DNA from: CBDCGJ01 sp965238305
Lineage (GTDB): Bacteria > Pseudomonadota > Alphaproteobacteria > GCA-2731375
Length of the DNA: 64,000 bases
Assembly (NCBI GenBank): GCA_965238305.1
Contig: CBDEHK010000001.1
Span: 1,054,001-1,118,000, forward strand
Reading direction: 5' to 3'
The notes under the pieces are model-generated. The model worked only from the letters and a program-made list of their open reading frames with translations. It searched no databases and was not told the origin of the DNA. Both the position numbers and the translations under genes were made by a program. Below, piece by piece: positions 1 to 9,462 of this stretch; within the stretch, counting starts at the first letter, position 1, and every line of letters starts with the position of its first letter.

Positions 1-239
1 AGGCGTTCTTCGGCCGAAAAACTGCCGATGCCCCACCATTGATAGCCGAAAGCTGACTGCGTGCAGGGTTCCGGTGCGTTCGGCGCGACGAATGCGGCGC
101 CCGGCAATACTTTTGCCAAATGTGATGCCAGACCGATCAAATCTTCACCATTGGCGCCATAACCATGCAGCAAGATCACCAGCTGTTTTGCCGGGCCGCC
201 GCTCGTCGGCGGTACTCTCGGTCCATCGATTTCAGTCAT
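1..239 (-). CDS. Carboxylesterase/phospholipase family hydrolase (5' part only)
   Basis: Reading leftward from an ATG at 239-237 there is an open frame that leaves the window at base 1, so only about 79 N-terminal residues are present. The visible protein has the beta-strand and oxyanion motif LLHGYGANGEDL followed by PNAPEP and a YQWWGI stretch, typical of the small carboxylesterase/lysophospholipase (YpfH-like) alpha/beta hydrolases. These hydrolyse acyl esters in the cytoplasm; the catalytic Ser, Asp and His would lie beyond the edge. The gene starts 9 bases after the stop of the upstream DNA glycosylase gene on the same strand, so the two are probably co-transcribed. The family call is fairly secure; the substrate is unknown. 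Confidence 0.75.
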   Translation of the reverse strand, partial: MTEIDGPRVPPTSGGPAKQLVILLHGYGANGEDLIGLASHLAKVLPGAAFVAPNAPEPCTQSAFGYQWWGIGSFSAEER

Positions 240-247
240 ATATTCTC

Positions 248-901
248 CTATTTCTCTTCTAGGGGCGCCCCACTGCGTCCGCGTTTCATTCCGTAATAGT
301 GCCACAGCATGCGGGCGGCGATAGTGCGATAGGGCCGCCAAGCCAAGGCCAATTCGCGCAGCTGATCGGCTTTTGGCCGCTCTGGCAAGCCCTTCAATTC
401 CTGCGCCGCGGTCATCAGAGCAATATCGGCAGCAGGCCAGATATCGGTTCGGCCCAAAGCCGACAACAGATATATCTCAGCTGTCCAGCGACCGATGCCT
501 TTAACTTTTGTCAGTTCTTCGACCACCGCCTCATCATCTAAGTCTTTGAGCTTGCTCAGGTTCAGCCGACCCGACACCAGATCCTCGGCCAGCGCCCGGG
601 CATACCGGATTTTTGGTCCGCTAAAGCCGACGGCGCGCAAGCCCTCTTCACCGGCCGCCAGCAATATTTCCGGCGTCTGTGGCTTGATCCCCGCCGTTAG
701 GCGTTGCCAGATTGCCGCCGCCGACGCGGTGGAGACCTGTTGTCCGACGATGATCTGCAACAAAGTTGCAAATTCTTGCGGCCGTCGCCGACTTGGCGGT
801 GGACCATAATTTTCCAGGATCGGGGCAAAATCCTCGTCCAGCGCAATCAAGGCCAGAATTTGGGTGTCGTTTTCTGAGGGCTGGATTTGTTCAGCGGTCA
901 T
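248..901 (-). CDS. DNA-3-methyladenine glycosylase II (HhH-GPD, AlkA-like)
   Basis: A 217-residue base-excision repair enzyme that removes alkylated purines such as 3-methyladenine from DNA. The helix-hairpin-helix occupies about residues 131-146 (TKVKGIGRWTAEIYLL), and the catalytic aspartate of the HhH-GPD fold is most likely D159 in WPAADIAL. The protein lacks the N-terminal domain of E. coli AlkA (282 residues) and matches the shorter form common in alphaproteobacteria. It is transcribed leftward into the esterase gene and diverges from gluQ, with only 52 bases between the two starts, so the promoters must sit back to back. It could also be named a general HhH-GPD glycosylase; substrate range cannot be read from the sequence. 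Confidence 0.88.
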   Translation of the reverse strand: MTAEQIQPSENDTQILALIALDEDFAPILENYGPPPSRRRPQEFATLLQIIVGQQVSTASAAAIWQRLTAGIKPQTPEILLAAGEEGLRAVGFSGPKIRYARALAEDLVSGRLNLSKLKDLDDEAVVEELTKVKGIGRWTAEIYLLSALGRTDIWPAADIALMTAAQELKGLPERPKADQLRELALAWRPYRTIAARMLWHYYGMKRGRSGAPLEEK

Positions 902-953
902 CGTTATGCCTGTGATTGCAACTTTCGCTTAACGTTAGGACGACTGCCGTCAA

Positions 954-1793
954 ATGGCTATCATTTCCCGCTTCGCCCCTAGCCCCAATGGCTATTTGCA
1001 TTTGGGCCATGCCTACGCGGCGTGGCGCGCTTATGATGCTTGCAAGACACAAGACGGACGGTTTTTATTGCGTATCGAAGATATCGATTATCTGCGTTGC
1101 CGGCCGGATTTCGAAAGCCAGATCATAGAGGATATGGCCTGGCTGGGTTTACAATGGGAAAGTCCGGTGCGGCGACAGTCGGATCATATGGCAGACTATG
1201 CGGCGGTGCTAAAAAAGTTGCAGGCGCGCGATTTGGTTTATCCCTGTTTTTGTTCCAGGCGGGAAATCGCCGCGGAAATCGCCGAAAGCGCCAACGCCCC
1301 GCAGGGCCCCGATGGTCCGCATTATCCCGGCACTTGTCGAGGTCTCAACGCCGATCAACGGGCAGCGAAATTGGCCGAGGGAATGGAAGCTGCTTGGCGG
1401 TTGGATGTTGTCAAAGCGATATCGACCACCGGCAAATTATCCTGGATTGATAAGACCGCAGGCGAACAGGTTTGCCAACCGAACATTCAAGGTGATGTTG
1501 TGCTGGCACGAAAAGATATCGCCACCAGCTATCATCTTTCGGTCGTTGTCGTCGATACCATTCAACAGATCAATCTCGTCACCCGTGGGCTCGACTTGTT
1601 TGCGTCGACCCACGTTCATCGACTGCTGCAGGCATTATTAGACTATCCGGTGCCGGACTATGACCACCACGCCCTGATCAATGATATCGATGGTCGCCGT
1701 CTGGCCAAACGCCACGGCGCCGAACCAATCAAAAACTTTCGCGCCCGCCGTCTCAGTTCGCACGATCTTAGGCGGCAACTCGGTCTCAGCTGA
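954..1793 (+). CDS. gluQ: Glutamyl-Q tRNA(Asp) synthetase
   Basis: A 279-residue truncated class I glutamyl-tRNA synthetase that lacks the anticodon-binding half. Members activate glutamate and attach it to the queuosine base of tRNA(Asp). The HIGH motif appears as HLGH (residues 16-19) after RFAPSPNGYL. A zinc site of the C-x-C...Y...C type is visible at C98, C100, Y124 and C128, which is characteristic of GluQRS. The KMSKS counterpart is RRLAKRHGA near residue 252. The length agrees with the family (about 290-310). It faces the TauD-like gene tail to tail, with 4 bases between the stop codons. Confidence 0.93.
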   Translation: MAIISRFAPSPNGYLHLGHAYAAWRAYDACKTQDGRFLLRIEDIDYLRCRPDFESQIIEDMAWLGLQWESPVRRQSDHMADYAAVLKKLQARDLVYPCFCSRREIAAEIAESANAPQGPDGPHYPGTCRGLNADQRAAKLAEGMEAAWRLDVVKAISTTGKLSWIDKTAGEQVCQPNIQGDVVLARKDIATSYHLSVVVVDTIQQINLVTRGLDLFASTHVHRLLQALLDYPVPDYDHHALINDIDGRRLAKRHGAEPIKNFRARRLSSHDLRRQLGLS

Positions 1794-1797
1794 TCGG

Positions 1798-2865
1798 CTA
1801 TTCCGGTTCCAGCGGGATCGTATATTCGGTGTCAGTCAGGACGATACCGCCGCGATTTCCTACTTCAATCGGGCCATAACGTTCAGCGAAGATCGGTGGC
1901 AGTTTTCGGCCCATGGGCGGGCATAGCCACAGCCGAAATAAATGACGGCGGCGTTCCGGTTCATGCCAATCGGTAAAGCCGGTGCGGTCATGCAAAGTGC
2001 TGTGGTTCGACACGAATTGAACGTCGCCCAATTCCAACATCATCTCGATGTGCAGGTCCGGCTCGTCACACAAGCTGTCGAACAAATCCAAAGCTTCAAT
2101 TTGTTCAGCGCTGAGCGTCGGTGCACCGTCGAGCTCTTGGGCGGAATTGATATAGTTCCGCTGATAAAGGGGCGTCAGCTCGCCATCAAACCAACTCAGC
2201 ACCGGGACGTTGAACCAGGGCTGCATACCTGGCGGAATTTCTCCGCGTCGGTCAGTCGCTATCGGAGCAAAGAGCAATTTTGCCAGATCCGGACGTCGTC
2301 TCAACATTTCATTATAAACCGTGGAGGCGCTGACGACGGCGCTAAAACCGCCTTCCTTAGCTTTCTTCAAGCTCATCAGCGCGACAATGTCGCTGCTATC
2401 GGTATGGAAGGTCTGGCGCTCTGTTGTTTGGTAGATGCGGACATCAGGATTATCTGCATCATAACCCAGGTCGCAGACATGACCCAGCAAATGGCCTTTA
2501 CCGTTTTGTGAACGGCCGTGGCCGACCCATTGTCCGAGCCCCCAAAAAATTGTCGCTTGTGCGGCTCGGTCATAATCTTCGATCGGAATTCCCCGTATAA
2601 CGGCGAAGCCTCGGCCATCAAGCACTTCCTGCCGCAGATCCTCCAATATCGGACCCAAAGTCGGCAACGGAAAATCGTCTTTGGTAATTTTGGCTAGGTC
2701 GCAGTTTTTCGCCAGTGCATGATTAAGCGCCGCATCTATTTCCGACAATTCTGCGTCATTTAGGCGATAGAGCCACTCGTCGCTGTGTTGTAAATCACGC
2801 CCATACCAGGCTCGTGGGCCGATGATCGGTTCTTCGTTAGGCGGGGTCGGGTGCACTTCGGTCAT
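1798..2865 (-). CDS. TauD/TfdA family Fe(II)/2-oxoglutarate dioxygenase
   Basis: A 355-residue protein of the clavaminate-synthase-like fold. The iron-binding triad is readable as H154 and D156 (FHTDSSD) with the distal histidine at H292 (STLHDR). The 2-oxoglutarate-binding arginine is in the C-terminal RRRHLFRLWL segment (R307 or R311). Such enzymes couple decarboxylation of 2-oxoglutarate to hydroxylation of a substrate; in TauD this releases sulfite from taurine. This protein is longer than classical TauD (283 residues) and belongs to a broad subgroup of uncertain substrate, so taurine is not claimed. It diverges from the carboxyltransferase/PLP-enzyme/SoeABC run starting at 3004, which makes a role in sulfonate or carnitine-like substrate use conceivable. 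Confidence 0.8.
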   Translation of the reverse strand: MTEVHPTPPNEEPIIGPRAWYGRDLQHSDEWLYRLNDAELSEIDAALNHALAKNCDLAKITKDDFPLPTLGPILEDLRQEVLDGRGFAVIRGIPIEDYDRAAQATIFWGLGQWVGHGRSQNGKGHLLGHVCDLGYDADNPDVRIYQTTERQTFHTDSSDIVALMSLKKAKEGGFSAVVSASTVYNEMLRRRPDLAKLLFAPIATDRRGEIPPGMQPWFNVPVLSWFDGELTPLYQRNYINSAQELDGAPTLSAEQIEALDLFDSLCDEPDLHIEMMLELGDVQFVSNHSTLHDRTGFTDWHEPERRRHLFRLWLCPPMGRKLPPIFAERYGPIEVGNRGGIVLTDTEYTIPLEPE

Positions 2866-3003
2866 GTTGATTTCCTAGATTAGATGTCGTCGGATTTTAT
2901 ACACCGAATTTGGTTCGGGACAAAATGGGCTTCGGGGCTTCCCCCCATCGTCGCATCCCGATACGTTGTGCCAGGATCATAGAAAGCGGAGCGATGAGAG
3001 CAG

Positions 3004-4551
3004 ATGAGTTGGAAACCGGAAATTGAAGAGCTAAAAAAGCGGGAAGAATTGGGCCGGCAAATGGGCGGTCCGGAAAAATTGGCGCGTCACCGCAGCCAAG
3101 GCAAATTGCCGGTACGCGAACGGGTCGACAAAATTCTTGATCCCGGCTCCTTTTTCGAAGTCGGCACGGTGGCCGGCAAAGTCGATTATGACGAAGACGG
3201 CAATATTACCGGCATGGCACCAGCCAACCTGGTCACCGGACGCGGCAAGGTCAATGGCCGAACAATTGCGATCGCGGGCGACGATTTTACCGTTCGTGGC
3301 GGCGCTAATGACGGCGGTATTCGCGAAAAACTCACCAATATTGAACTTATGGCTAATCAGTTGCGCCTGCCGCTTATCCGTTTGGTCGACGGTACCGGCG
3401 GCGGCGGTTCGGTGAAGTCGATTGAAACGGCAGGTTATACCTATGTGCCCGGGGTGCGGGGCTGGGATGTGGTAACCGACAATTTGTCGACCGTTCCAGT
3501 GGTGGCGCTGGCGCTGGGATCAGTTGCCGGTTTGGGCGCCGCCCGGGTTGCCGCCAGCCACTATTCGGTGATGGTCAAAGAAACTTCGCAAATGTTTGTT
3601 GCCGGCCCACCAGTGGTAGCACGCATCGGCGAAGATCTGAGTAAAAATGAGCTCGGCGGCAGCGAAATTCACACGCGCAATGGGGCCGTCGACGACGAAG
3701 TCAATTCGGAAGAAGAAGCTTTCGAAGCGGCGCGAAAATTCCTCTCCTATTTACCGAATTCGGTCTATGAATTGCCGGCAAGGATAGAGCCTGCGGACGA
3801 TCCGAACCGACGAAGCGAAAAACTGATCAAGGCGGTGCCGCGGGATCAACGCAAGGTTTATAAAATGCGTCCAATCGTCGAAACCCTGGTCGACGAAGGC
3901 TCATTTTTCGAAATCGGCCGTAAATGGGGCCGGGGCATGATCACGGGTTTTGCCCGCCTGGATGGTTGGCCGGTCGCGGTGATGGCCAGCGATCCCTACC
4001 ATCATGGCGGTGCCTGGACGGCGGATGTGTCGCAAAAAGTGACCCGCTTTGTCGATCTAGCGCAGACTTTCCACCTACCGGTTGTCCACCTGGTCGATAT
4101 ACCCGGTTTCTTGATTGGCCGCCGGGCCGAAGAAGAAGCGACTATTCGCCATGGGGTCCGCGCCATGGCGGCGATCGCTCAGGCGACGATGCCGTGGTGT
4201 GCGGTTTTGGTGCGCAAAGTTTATGGCGTCGCCGGCGCGGCGCATATGAACGCCGGTCGTTTTAATTTGCGTTATGCCTGGCCGTCGGGCGATTGGGGCT
4301 CGTTGCCGATCGCCGGTGGCCTGGAGGCGGCTTACAAGGCGGAACTGGCGGCGTCAGACGATCCGCAGGCAAAGCTTGAGGAAATTGAAGCGCGGCTGAA
4401 CAAATTGCGCTCACCTTTCCGTACGGCGGAGCAGTTCGGCATCGAACAAGTGATCGATCCGCGCGATACCCGCTCGCTATTGTGTGAATTTGCCAATTTG
4501 GCGGCACCCTTAAGGGAAACCGGCAAATCGGTCTTTCACGTTCGTCCATAG
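3004..4551 (+). CDS. Acyl-CoA carboxylase, carboxyltransferase (beta) subunit
   Basis: A 515-residue carboxyltransferase of the propionyl-/methylcrotonyl-/acetyl-CoA carboxylase beta family, with two crotonase-like halves. The N-terminal half contains RLVDGTGGGGSV and GSVAGLGAARVA, and the C-terminal half VVHLVDIPGFLIG and YGVAGAAHMN; these glycine-rich loops form the oxyanion holes. It would transfer carboxyl from biotin to an acyl-CoA. No biotin carboxylase or biotin carrier subunit is encoded nearby, so it is an orphan subunit or borrows an alpha subunit from elsewhere. The next gene starts 8 bases downstream, so the two are probably co-transcribed. The acyl-CoA substrate cannot be assigned; the family also includes decarboxylase alpha subunits. 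Confidence 0.88.
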   Translation: MSWKPEIEELKKREELGRQMGGPEKLARHRSQGKLPVRERVDKILDPGSFFEVGTVAGKVDYDEDGNITGMAPANLVTGRGKVNGRTIAIAGDDFTVRGGANDGGIREKLTNIELMANQLRLPLIRLVDGTGGGGSVKSIETAGYTYVPGVRGWDVVTDNLSTVPVVALALGSVAGLGAARVAASHYSVMVKETSQMFVAGPPVVARIGEDLSKNELGGSEIHTRNGAVDDEVNSEEEAFEAARKFLSYLPNSVYELPARIEPADDPNRRSEKLIKAVPRDQRKVYKMRPIVETLVDEGSFFEIGRKWGRGMITGFARLDGWPVAVMASDPYHHGGAWTADVSQKVTRFVDLAQTFHLPVVHLVDIPGFLIGRRAEEEATIRHGVRAMAAIAQATMPWCAVLVRKVYGVAGAAHMNAGRFNLRYAWPSGDWGSLPIAGGLEAAYKAELAASDDPQAKLEEIEARLNKLRSPFRTAEQFGIEQVIDPRDTRSLLCEFANLAAPLRETGKSVFHVRP

Positions 4552-4559
4552 GAACCAAA

Positions 4560-5804
4560 ATGCGCGCCAAACTACCGCAACAGGGCCAGAGCTGGTCAGA
4601 ATTAGAAGCGCAAATGTCGCGCCGCGCTGAGGGCGACGTCGATTGGCGAGCTGGAAAAGCGGCGGTATATGTCTTCAATGCCGGCGACGATGTCCGACAG
4701 GTGGCAAAAGACGCCTATACCATGTTCATGAGTGAAAACGGCCTCGGCCCCGCGGCCTTTCCAAGTTTGCAGCAGATGGAACAGGATGTGGTCGATTTTG
4801 GTCTCGACCTGTTGCAGGCGCCGGTAGGCGCGGTCGGTGGCATGACGTCAGGCGGCACCGACAGCATCTTCATGGCGCTGAAAACCTGTCGCGACTATTG
4901 GCGGGCGGAAGGTCGGGACATGACGAACGCTAATATCGTGGTGCCGCAATCGGTCCATCCGGCCTTTAACAAAGCCGGCCATTTGCTGGATATCGAAGTG
5001 AAACGCGTTGCTTTGGCTGCCGATCTGACGGCGGACGTCGGTGCGATGGCAGACGCCGTCGATGCCCATACCTTGATGCTTGTCGGCTCGGCCCCCTGTT
5101 TTCCCTTCGGCCTGATCGATCCGATTGCCGGCCTTAGCGATCTGGCGGAAGATAGTGATATTTGGCTACATGTAGATGCTTGTGTTGGCGGATATTTTTC
5201 GCCCTTCGCACGCATGAACGGGGTGAATTTGCCGGCCTTTGATTTTGCCCTTGGCGGCGTCCGTTCAATGTCGGCGGATCTGCATAAATATGGTTATACG
5301 GCAAAAGGCGCCTCGACCGTTTTTTATCGCTCCACGGAATTGTATGAACACCAGATATTTCGTTTCGGCGATTGGCCGAATGGGATGATGACGACGCCGA
5401 CCTTGGCGGGCACAAGGCCTGGCGGGGCGATTGCGGCGGCCTGGGCGGTGATGAATTATTTGGGCCGGGACGGGTATCGGGAAAAAGCTGCCGCAGTGGT
5501 TCAAGCGCGGCAAAAAATAGAAACTGGCTTACAGGATATCGGTGAATTGGACGTATACGGGCAGCCGCAGCTCGGGTTAATTTGCTTCGGTTCCGAGGCG
5601 TTCGATATCCTGGCGGTTGCAGAGAAAATGGTAGCCAAAGGGTGGGTTTCGGCACGCACGCAAGCGCCAAAGGGTTTGCATTTGATGTTGTCGCCGCGTC
5701 ATTTGGAAGTGGTCGATGATTATCTGCAAGATCTCAAAGCTTCGATCGCACAAGTGAAGGCGTCAGGCACGACCGCGAAATCCGGCGAGGGGTTTTATAA
5801 TTAG
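4560..5804 (+). CDS. PLP-dependent lyase/decarboxylase, sphingosine-1-phosphate lyase-like
   Basis: A 414-residue fold-type I PLP enzyme of the group II decarboxylase superfamily. The Schiff-base lysine is K243 in SADLHKYGYTAKGAS, and the ring-nitrogen aspartate is D206 in WLHVDAC. MTSGGTDSI (from about residue 95) binds the cofactor phosphate. The HKYGY-x-x-KG motif and the later MTTPTLAGTRPG segment closely follow sphingosine-1-phosphate lyase rather than glutamate decarboxylase. That enzyme makes a retro-aldol cut of a 2-amino-3-hydroxy phosphate to phosphoethanolamine and an aldehyde. There is no N-terminal membrane anchor, so it is cytosolic. It lies 8 bases behind the carboxyltransferase gene and 50 bases before soeA. 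The real substrate is unknown. Confidence 0.8.
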   Translation: MRAKLPQQGQSWSELEAQMSRRAEGDVDWRAGKAAVYVFNAGDDVRQVAKDAYTMFMSENGLGPAAFPSLQQMEQDVVDFGLDLLQAPVGAVGGMTSGGTDSIFMALKTCRDYWRAEGRDMTNANIVVPQSVHPAFNKAGHLLDIEVKRVALAADLTADVGAMADAVDAHTLMLVGSAPCFPFGLIDPIAGLSDLAEDSDIWLHVDACVGGYFSPFARMNGVNLPAFDFALGGVRSMSADLHKYGYTAKGASTVFYRSTELYEHQIFRFGDWPNGMMTTPTLAGTRPGGAIAAAWAVMNYLGRDGYREKAAAVVQARQKIETGLQDIGELDVYGQPQLGLICFGSEAFDILAVAEKMVAKGWVSARTQAPKGLHLMLSPRHLEVVDDYLQDLKASIAQVKASGTTAKSGEGFYN

Positions 5805-5854
5805 CCAATGGTGGTCGTAAACTATGGTATTGAGTTGAGGGGTCAAGGGCGCCA

Positions 5855-8704
5855 ATGACGGCACATCACGTCGATTTATCACCACCGGTCGCGGACGAGG
5901 TGAAGACCACTACCTGTTACATGTGCGCCTGCCGTTGCGGTATCAAGGTACATCTGAAAAACGGCAAGATCCGTTATATCCAGGGCAATCCTGAACATCC
6001 AGTGAACAAAGGCGTGCTCTGCGCCAAAGGCTCCGCCGGTATCATGCAGCACTATTCACCGGCCCGCCTGCGCAAACCGCTGAAGCGGGTGGGCGAACGC
6101 GGTACCGGCGAGTTTGAAGAGATCGAATGGGAGGAAGCGTTGGAATTAGCGACGGATTGGCTGCAATCGGTCCGTCAAAGCGATCCCCGTAAACTGGCAT
6201 TTTTCACCGGCCGGGATCAAAGTCAGGCAATGACCGGTTGGTGGGCCAGTCAGTTCGGGACACCCAATTATGCGGCCCATGGCGGCTTTTGCTCGGTCAA
6301 TATGGCGGCCGGCGGGATTTACACCATCGGGGGGTCGTTCTGGGAATTTGGTGAGCCGGACTGGGACCAAAGCCGCTATTTCATGATGTTTGGGGTCGCC
6401 GAAGACCATGACAGCAATCCGATCAAGATGGGTCTTTCAACCCTGAAAGGCAATGGCGCCAAATTTGTTTCCGTCAATCCGGTACGCACCGGTTATTCCG
6501 CCATTGCCGACGAATGGTTGCCGGTGACACCGGGCACGGATGGTCTGTTGGTGATGTCGTTAATTCACGAATTACTACGCGCCGGCAAAGTCGATCTGGA
6601 TTATTTACTGCGGTACACCAATTCACCGTGGCTGGTGATCCAAAATCCGGGTGGTGGGGATGATGGGTTGTTTGCCCGCAACGAGGACGGCAAACCGCTT
6701 TGCTGGGACCGTGGTCGCCACGATCCGGTCGCTGCGGATGTGACGGATCGACCCTTCGCCTTAACTGGTGAAGTGACCTTGCCGGATGGCCGCAAAGCCG
6801 TGCCGTCATTCCAGCTACTGGCGGAACGTTATGGCAGCGATGAATATGACCCGGATGCGGTTGCCGATCGCTGCGGTATTGCCGCCGATACCATTCGCCG
6901 CATCGCGGCGGAACTGGCCCATGCAGCCTTTGAAGAAGAAATTGTCATTGATCAAAAATGGACCGATTGGGCCGGCCGGGAACATCAACAAATCATCGGG
7001 CGCCCGGTATCGATCCACGCCATGCGCGGGATTTCCGCTCATTCAAACGGTTTCCATACCTGTCGCGCTTTGCATCTTTTGCAGGTCTTACTGGGCAGCA
7101 TCGATGTACCTGGCGGCATGCGCTATAAGGCGCCATTTCCGAAACATATTCCGCCGATGCCACGCCCGGCTGGCAAGCCGAATGAAGTGGTCGCCGGCAC
7201 GCCGATGGCAGGCCCGCCTTTGGGTTTTCCCGCCGGACCGGAAGATTTGCTCGTTGATCCCGACGGCACGCCCAGACGGATCGACAAAGCCTTTTCCTGG
7301 GATGCCCCGATATCGGTCCACGGCATGATGCATACGGTTATTACCAATGCCTGGGCCGGCGATCCCTATCCGATCGAAGTCTTGTTCATGTATATGTCGA
7401 ACATGGCCTGGAACTCGGCCATGAATACGTCCACCACGATGGCTATGCTCACCGATAAAAATCCCGCGACCGGGGACTACAAAATTCCTAAGATCATCTA
7501 TTCCGATGCCTATGCGTCTGAAATGGTGGCGTTTGCCGATCTGGTCTTGCCGGACACCACATATCTGGAGCGATGGGACAGTATTTCGCTGCTGGACCGC
7601 CCGATCAGTTCGGCGCATGCGGTAGCGGATGCAATTCGTCAACCGGTCGTTCAGCCCGATCGCGATGTACGGGCTTTCCAGGATGTGATGATTGATCTGG
7701 GCCACCGCCTCGGGCTACCGGGCATGACCCTAGAAGACGGCGGCGCGCGCTATCCAGGCGGGTATCCTGATTATCTGGTCCATCATGAACGCAAACCCGG
7801 CATTGGCTCGCTTGCTGGTTGGCGCAACGAGGACGGTAGCGGCCAAGGCAGGGGCGCGCCGAATGACGATCAACTTGCACGTTACATTGAAAACGGTTGT
7901 TTCTGGGAACTGCATTTGGCGGAGGATCAGTTATTCTATAAACACGCCAATCGCGCTTACCTCGATCTTGCCCATAGTCTTGGTTTCATCGACAGTACGG
8001 CGCCGATAGTGATGCAGCTTTATTCGGAGGAAATACAACGTTTCCGGCTTGCGGCAGAAGGCCATGGCGCGGTGCAGCCGCCGGCGGACCATCGCCCCCG
8101 GATCAAAGAATATTTCGATCCGTTGCCGATCTGGTACGCGCCGTTTGAAGACGACCAAATTGGAGTGGATGAATTCCCACTGCATGCGATCACACAGCGC
8201 CCGGCGGCGATGTACCATTCCTGGGGCTCGCAAAATGCCTGGCTGCGGCAAATCCATACCGCCAACCGGCTTTACGTGCCGCGCAAATTAGCCCAAGCAC
8301 AAGACATCGCGGATGACGATTGGGTCTGGCTGGAAAGTCGCAACGGCAAGATCAAGGCGCAAGTTCGTCTGATGGACGGCGTTAATGAAAATACCGTCTG
8401 GACTTGGAACGCAATTGGCAAGCGCAAGGGTGCCTGGGCCTTGTCAGACGATGCGCCGGAATCCCGCGAAGGATTCTTGCTCAATCATCTGATTGACGAT
8501 CTATTGCCAGAGCGGGAAAGCGGCTATCGTTATGCCAATGCGGACCCGGTCACTGGGCAAGCCGCCTGGTATGACCTGCGGGTGAAGATGCGTAAAGCCG
8601 CCACCACGGAAAAAGGGGTTTCTTCACCGCAATTTGATCGCCAGGCGTCCCCGCCCGGTGTCGGAGTTAAAAAGGCGACGCTGAGTTATGGGGAAGATTT
8701 ATGA
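5855..8704 (+). CDS. soeA: Molybdopterin oxidoreductase, probable sulfite dehydrogenase catalytic subunit SoeA
   Basis: A 949-residue DMSO-reductase-family molybdoenzyme. An N-terminal [4Fe-4S] site is formed by C21, C24, C28 and C56, with the usual Lys at CAKG. HGGFCSVN offers C146 as the likely molybdenum ligand, and the C-terminal molybdopterin-binding domain starts near residue 790. There is no twin-arginine signal, so the enzyme is cytoplasmic, as known for SoeABC, which oxidises sulfite to sulfate and passes electrons to quinone through a membrane anchor. Its stop overlaps the soeB start (ATGA), and soeC follows, giving the complete SoeABC order. The Soe assignment rests on the missing Tat signal, the subunit layout and remembered similarity to roseobacter SoeA; another cytoplasmic DMSOR-type enzyme remains possible. 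Confidence 0.78.
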   Translation: MTAHHVDLSPPVADEVKTTTCYMCACRCGIKVHLKNGKIRYIQGNPEHPVNKGVLCAKGSAGIMQHYSPARLRKPLKRVGERGTGEFEEIEWEEALELATDWLQSVRQSDPRKLAFFTGRDQSQAMTGWWASQFGTPNYAAHGGFCSVNMAAGGIYTIGGSFWEFGEPDWDQSRYFMMFGVAEDHDSNPIKMGLSTLKGNGAKFVSVNPVRTGYSAIADEWLPVTPGTDGLLVMSLIHELLRAGKVDLDYLLRYTNSPWLVIQNPGGGDDGLFARNEDGKPLCWDRGRHDPVAADVTDRPFALTGEVTLPDGRKAVPSFQLLAERYGSDEYDPDAVADRCGIAADTIRRIAAELAHAAFEEEIVIDQKWTDWAGREHQQIIGRPVSIHAMRGISAHSNGFHTCRALHLLQVLLGSIDVPGGMRYKAPFPKHIPPMPRPAGKPNEVVAGTPMAGPPLGFPAGPEDLLVDPDGTPRRIDKAFSWDAPISVHGMMHTVITNAWAGDPYPIEVLFMYMSNMAWNSAMNTSTTMAMLTDKNPATGDYKIPKIIYSDAYASEMVAFADLVLPDTTYLERWDSISLLDRPISSAHAVADAIRQPVVQPDRDVRAFQDVMIDLGHRLGLPGMTLEDGGARYPGGYPDYLVHHERKPGIGSLAGWRNEDGSGQGRGAPNDDQLARYIENGCFWELHLAEDQLFYKHANRAYLDLAHSLGFIDSTAPIVMQLYSEEIQRFRLAAEGHGAVQPPADHRPRIKEYFDPLPIWYAPFEDDQIGVDEFPLHAITQRPAAMYHSWGSQNAWLRQIHTANRLYVPRKLAQAQDIADDDWVWLESRNGKIKAQVRLMDGVNENTVWTWNAIGKRKGAWALSDDAPESREGFLLNHLIDDLLPERESGYRYANADPVTGQAAWYDLRVKMRKAATTEKGVSSPQFDRQASPPGVGVKKATLSYGEDL

Positions 8705-9453
8705 CTTCCCTACCGCAAATTTCGTCGCCCAAAAAACTGGGTCTGGTTATCGATCTTGATGTCTGCGTCGGCTGTCATGCTTGCGCCGTCAACTGTAAGG
8801 AATGGAATACAGGCGGTTATCCGGCGCCACTGACCGACGACAATCCCTACGGCAATGACGTCAGCGGCGTGTGGTTGAACCGCATCCACGCTTTCGAAGT
8901 CGACACCGGGGAAGAAAGCCGGACGGTCTATTTCCCCAAATCCTGCCTGCATTGCGAAGATGCGCCATGCGTCACGGTCTGCCCGACCGGCGCCTCCTAT
9001 AAACGCGAAGCCGATGGCATTGTCCTGGTCGACGAAAGCATGTGTATCGGCTGCAAACTTTGCTCCTGGGCTTGTCCCTACGGGGCCAGGGAGTATGACG
9101 CCCATGTCGGGGTGATGAAAAAATGCACCCTTTGCATCGACCGGATCGAAAACGAACACATTCCGGAGGCGGAACGACTACCGGCTTGCGTGCTAACCTG
9201 CCCAGCCTCGGCGCGGCATTTTGGCGATTTCAACGATCCGAATTCCGAAGTGTCAAAAATGACCGCCGCGCGTGGCGGATATGATCTGCTGCCGGAGATG
9301 GCTTTGCGGCCAACCAACAAATATCTGCCGCCACGGCGTCAACTGTCATCGGCTGAGCGCGGTGAAACACCAACGGTGCTGGCGGATGCGGCAGGCGCCG
9401 GCGGTTTTCTGGGTTGGGTCGATCGGATGTTGTCAAGTTCGGACGCGGGCTAG
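8701..9453 (+). CDS. soeB: Four-cluster ferredoxin subunit, probable SoeB
   Basis: A 250-residue electron-transfer subunit of the DmsB/NrfC family. Four cysteine groups are visible in order: CVGCHACAVNC, CLHCEDAPCVTVC, CIGCKLCSWAC and CTLC with the later CVLTC. Together these support four cubane clusters that would wire the molybdenum site to the membrane anchor. No signal peptide is present, in keeping with a cytoplasmic complex. The start codon overlaps the soeA stop by four bases, indicating translational coupling, and the gene ends 9 bases before soeC. Confidence 0.85.
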   Translation: MTSLPQISSPKKLGLVIDLDVCVGCHACAVNCKEWNTGGYPAPLTDDNPYGNDVSGVWLNRIHAFEVDTGEESRTVYFPKSCLHCEDAPCVTVCPTGASYKREADGIVLVDESMCIGCKLCSWACPYGAREYDAHVGVMKKCTLCIDRIENEHIPEAERLPACVLTCPASARHFGDFNDPNSEVSKMTAARGGYDLLPEMALRPTNKYLPPRRQLSSAERGETPTVLADAAGAGGFLGWVDRMLSSSDAG

Positions 9454-9462
9454 GAAGATAAT

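Noticed and set aside
1942..2511. 189-codon rightward open frame over the TauD-like gene
   Set aside because: Antisense to a gene whose iron ligands are clear.
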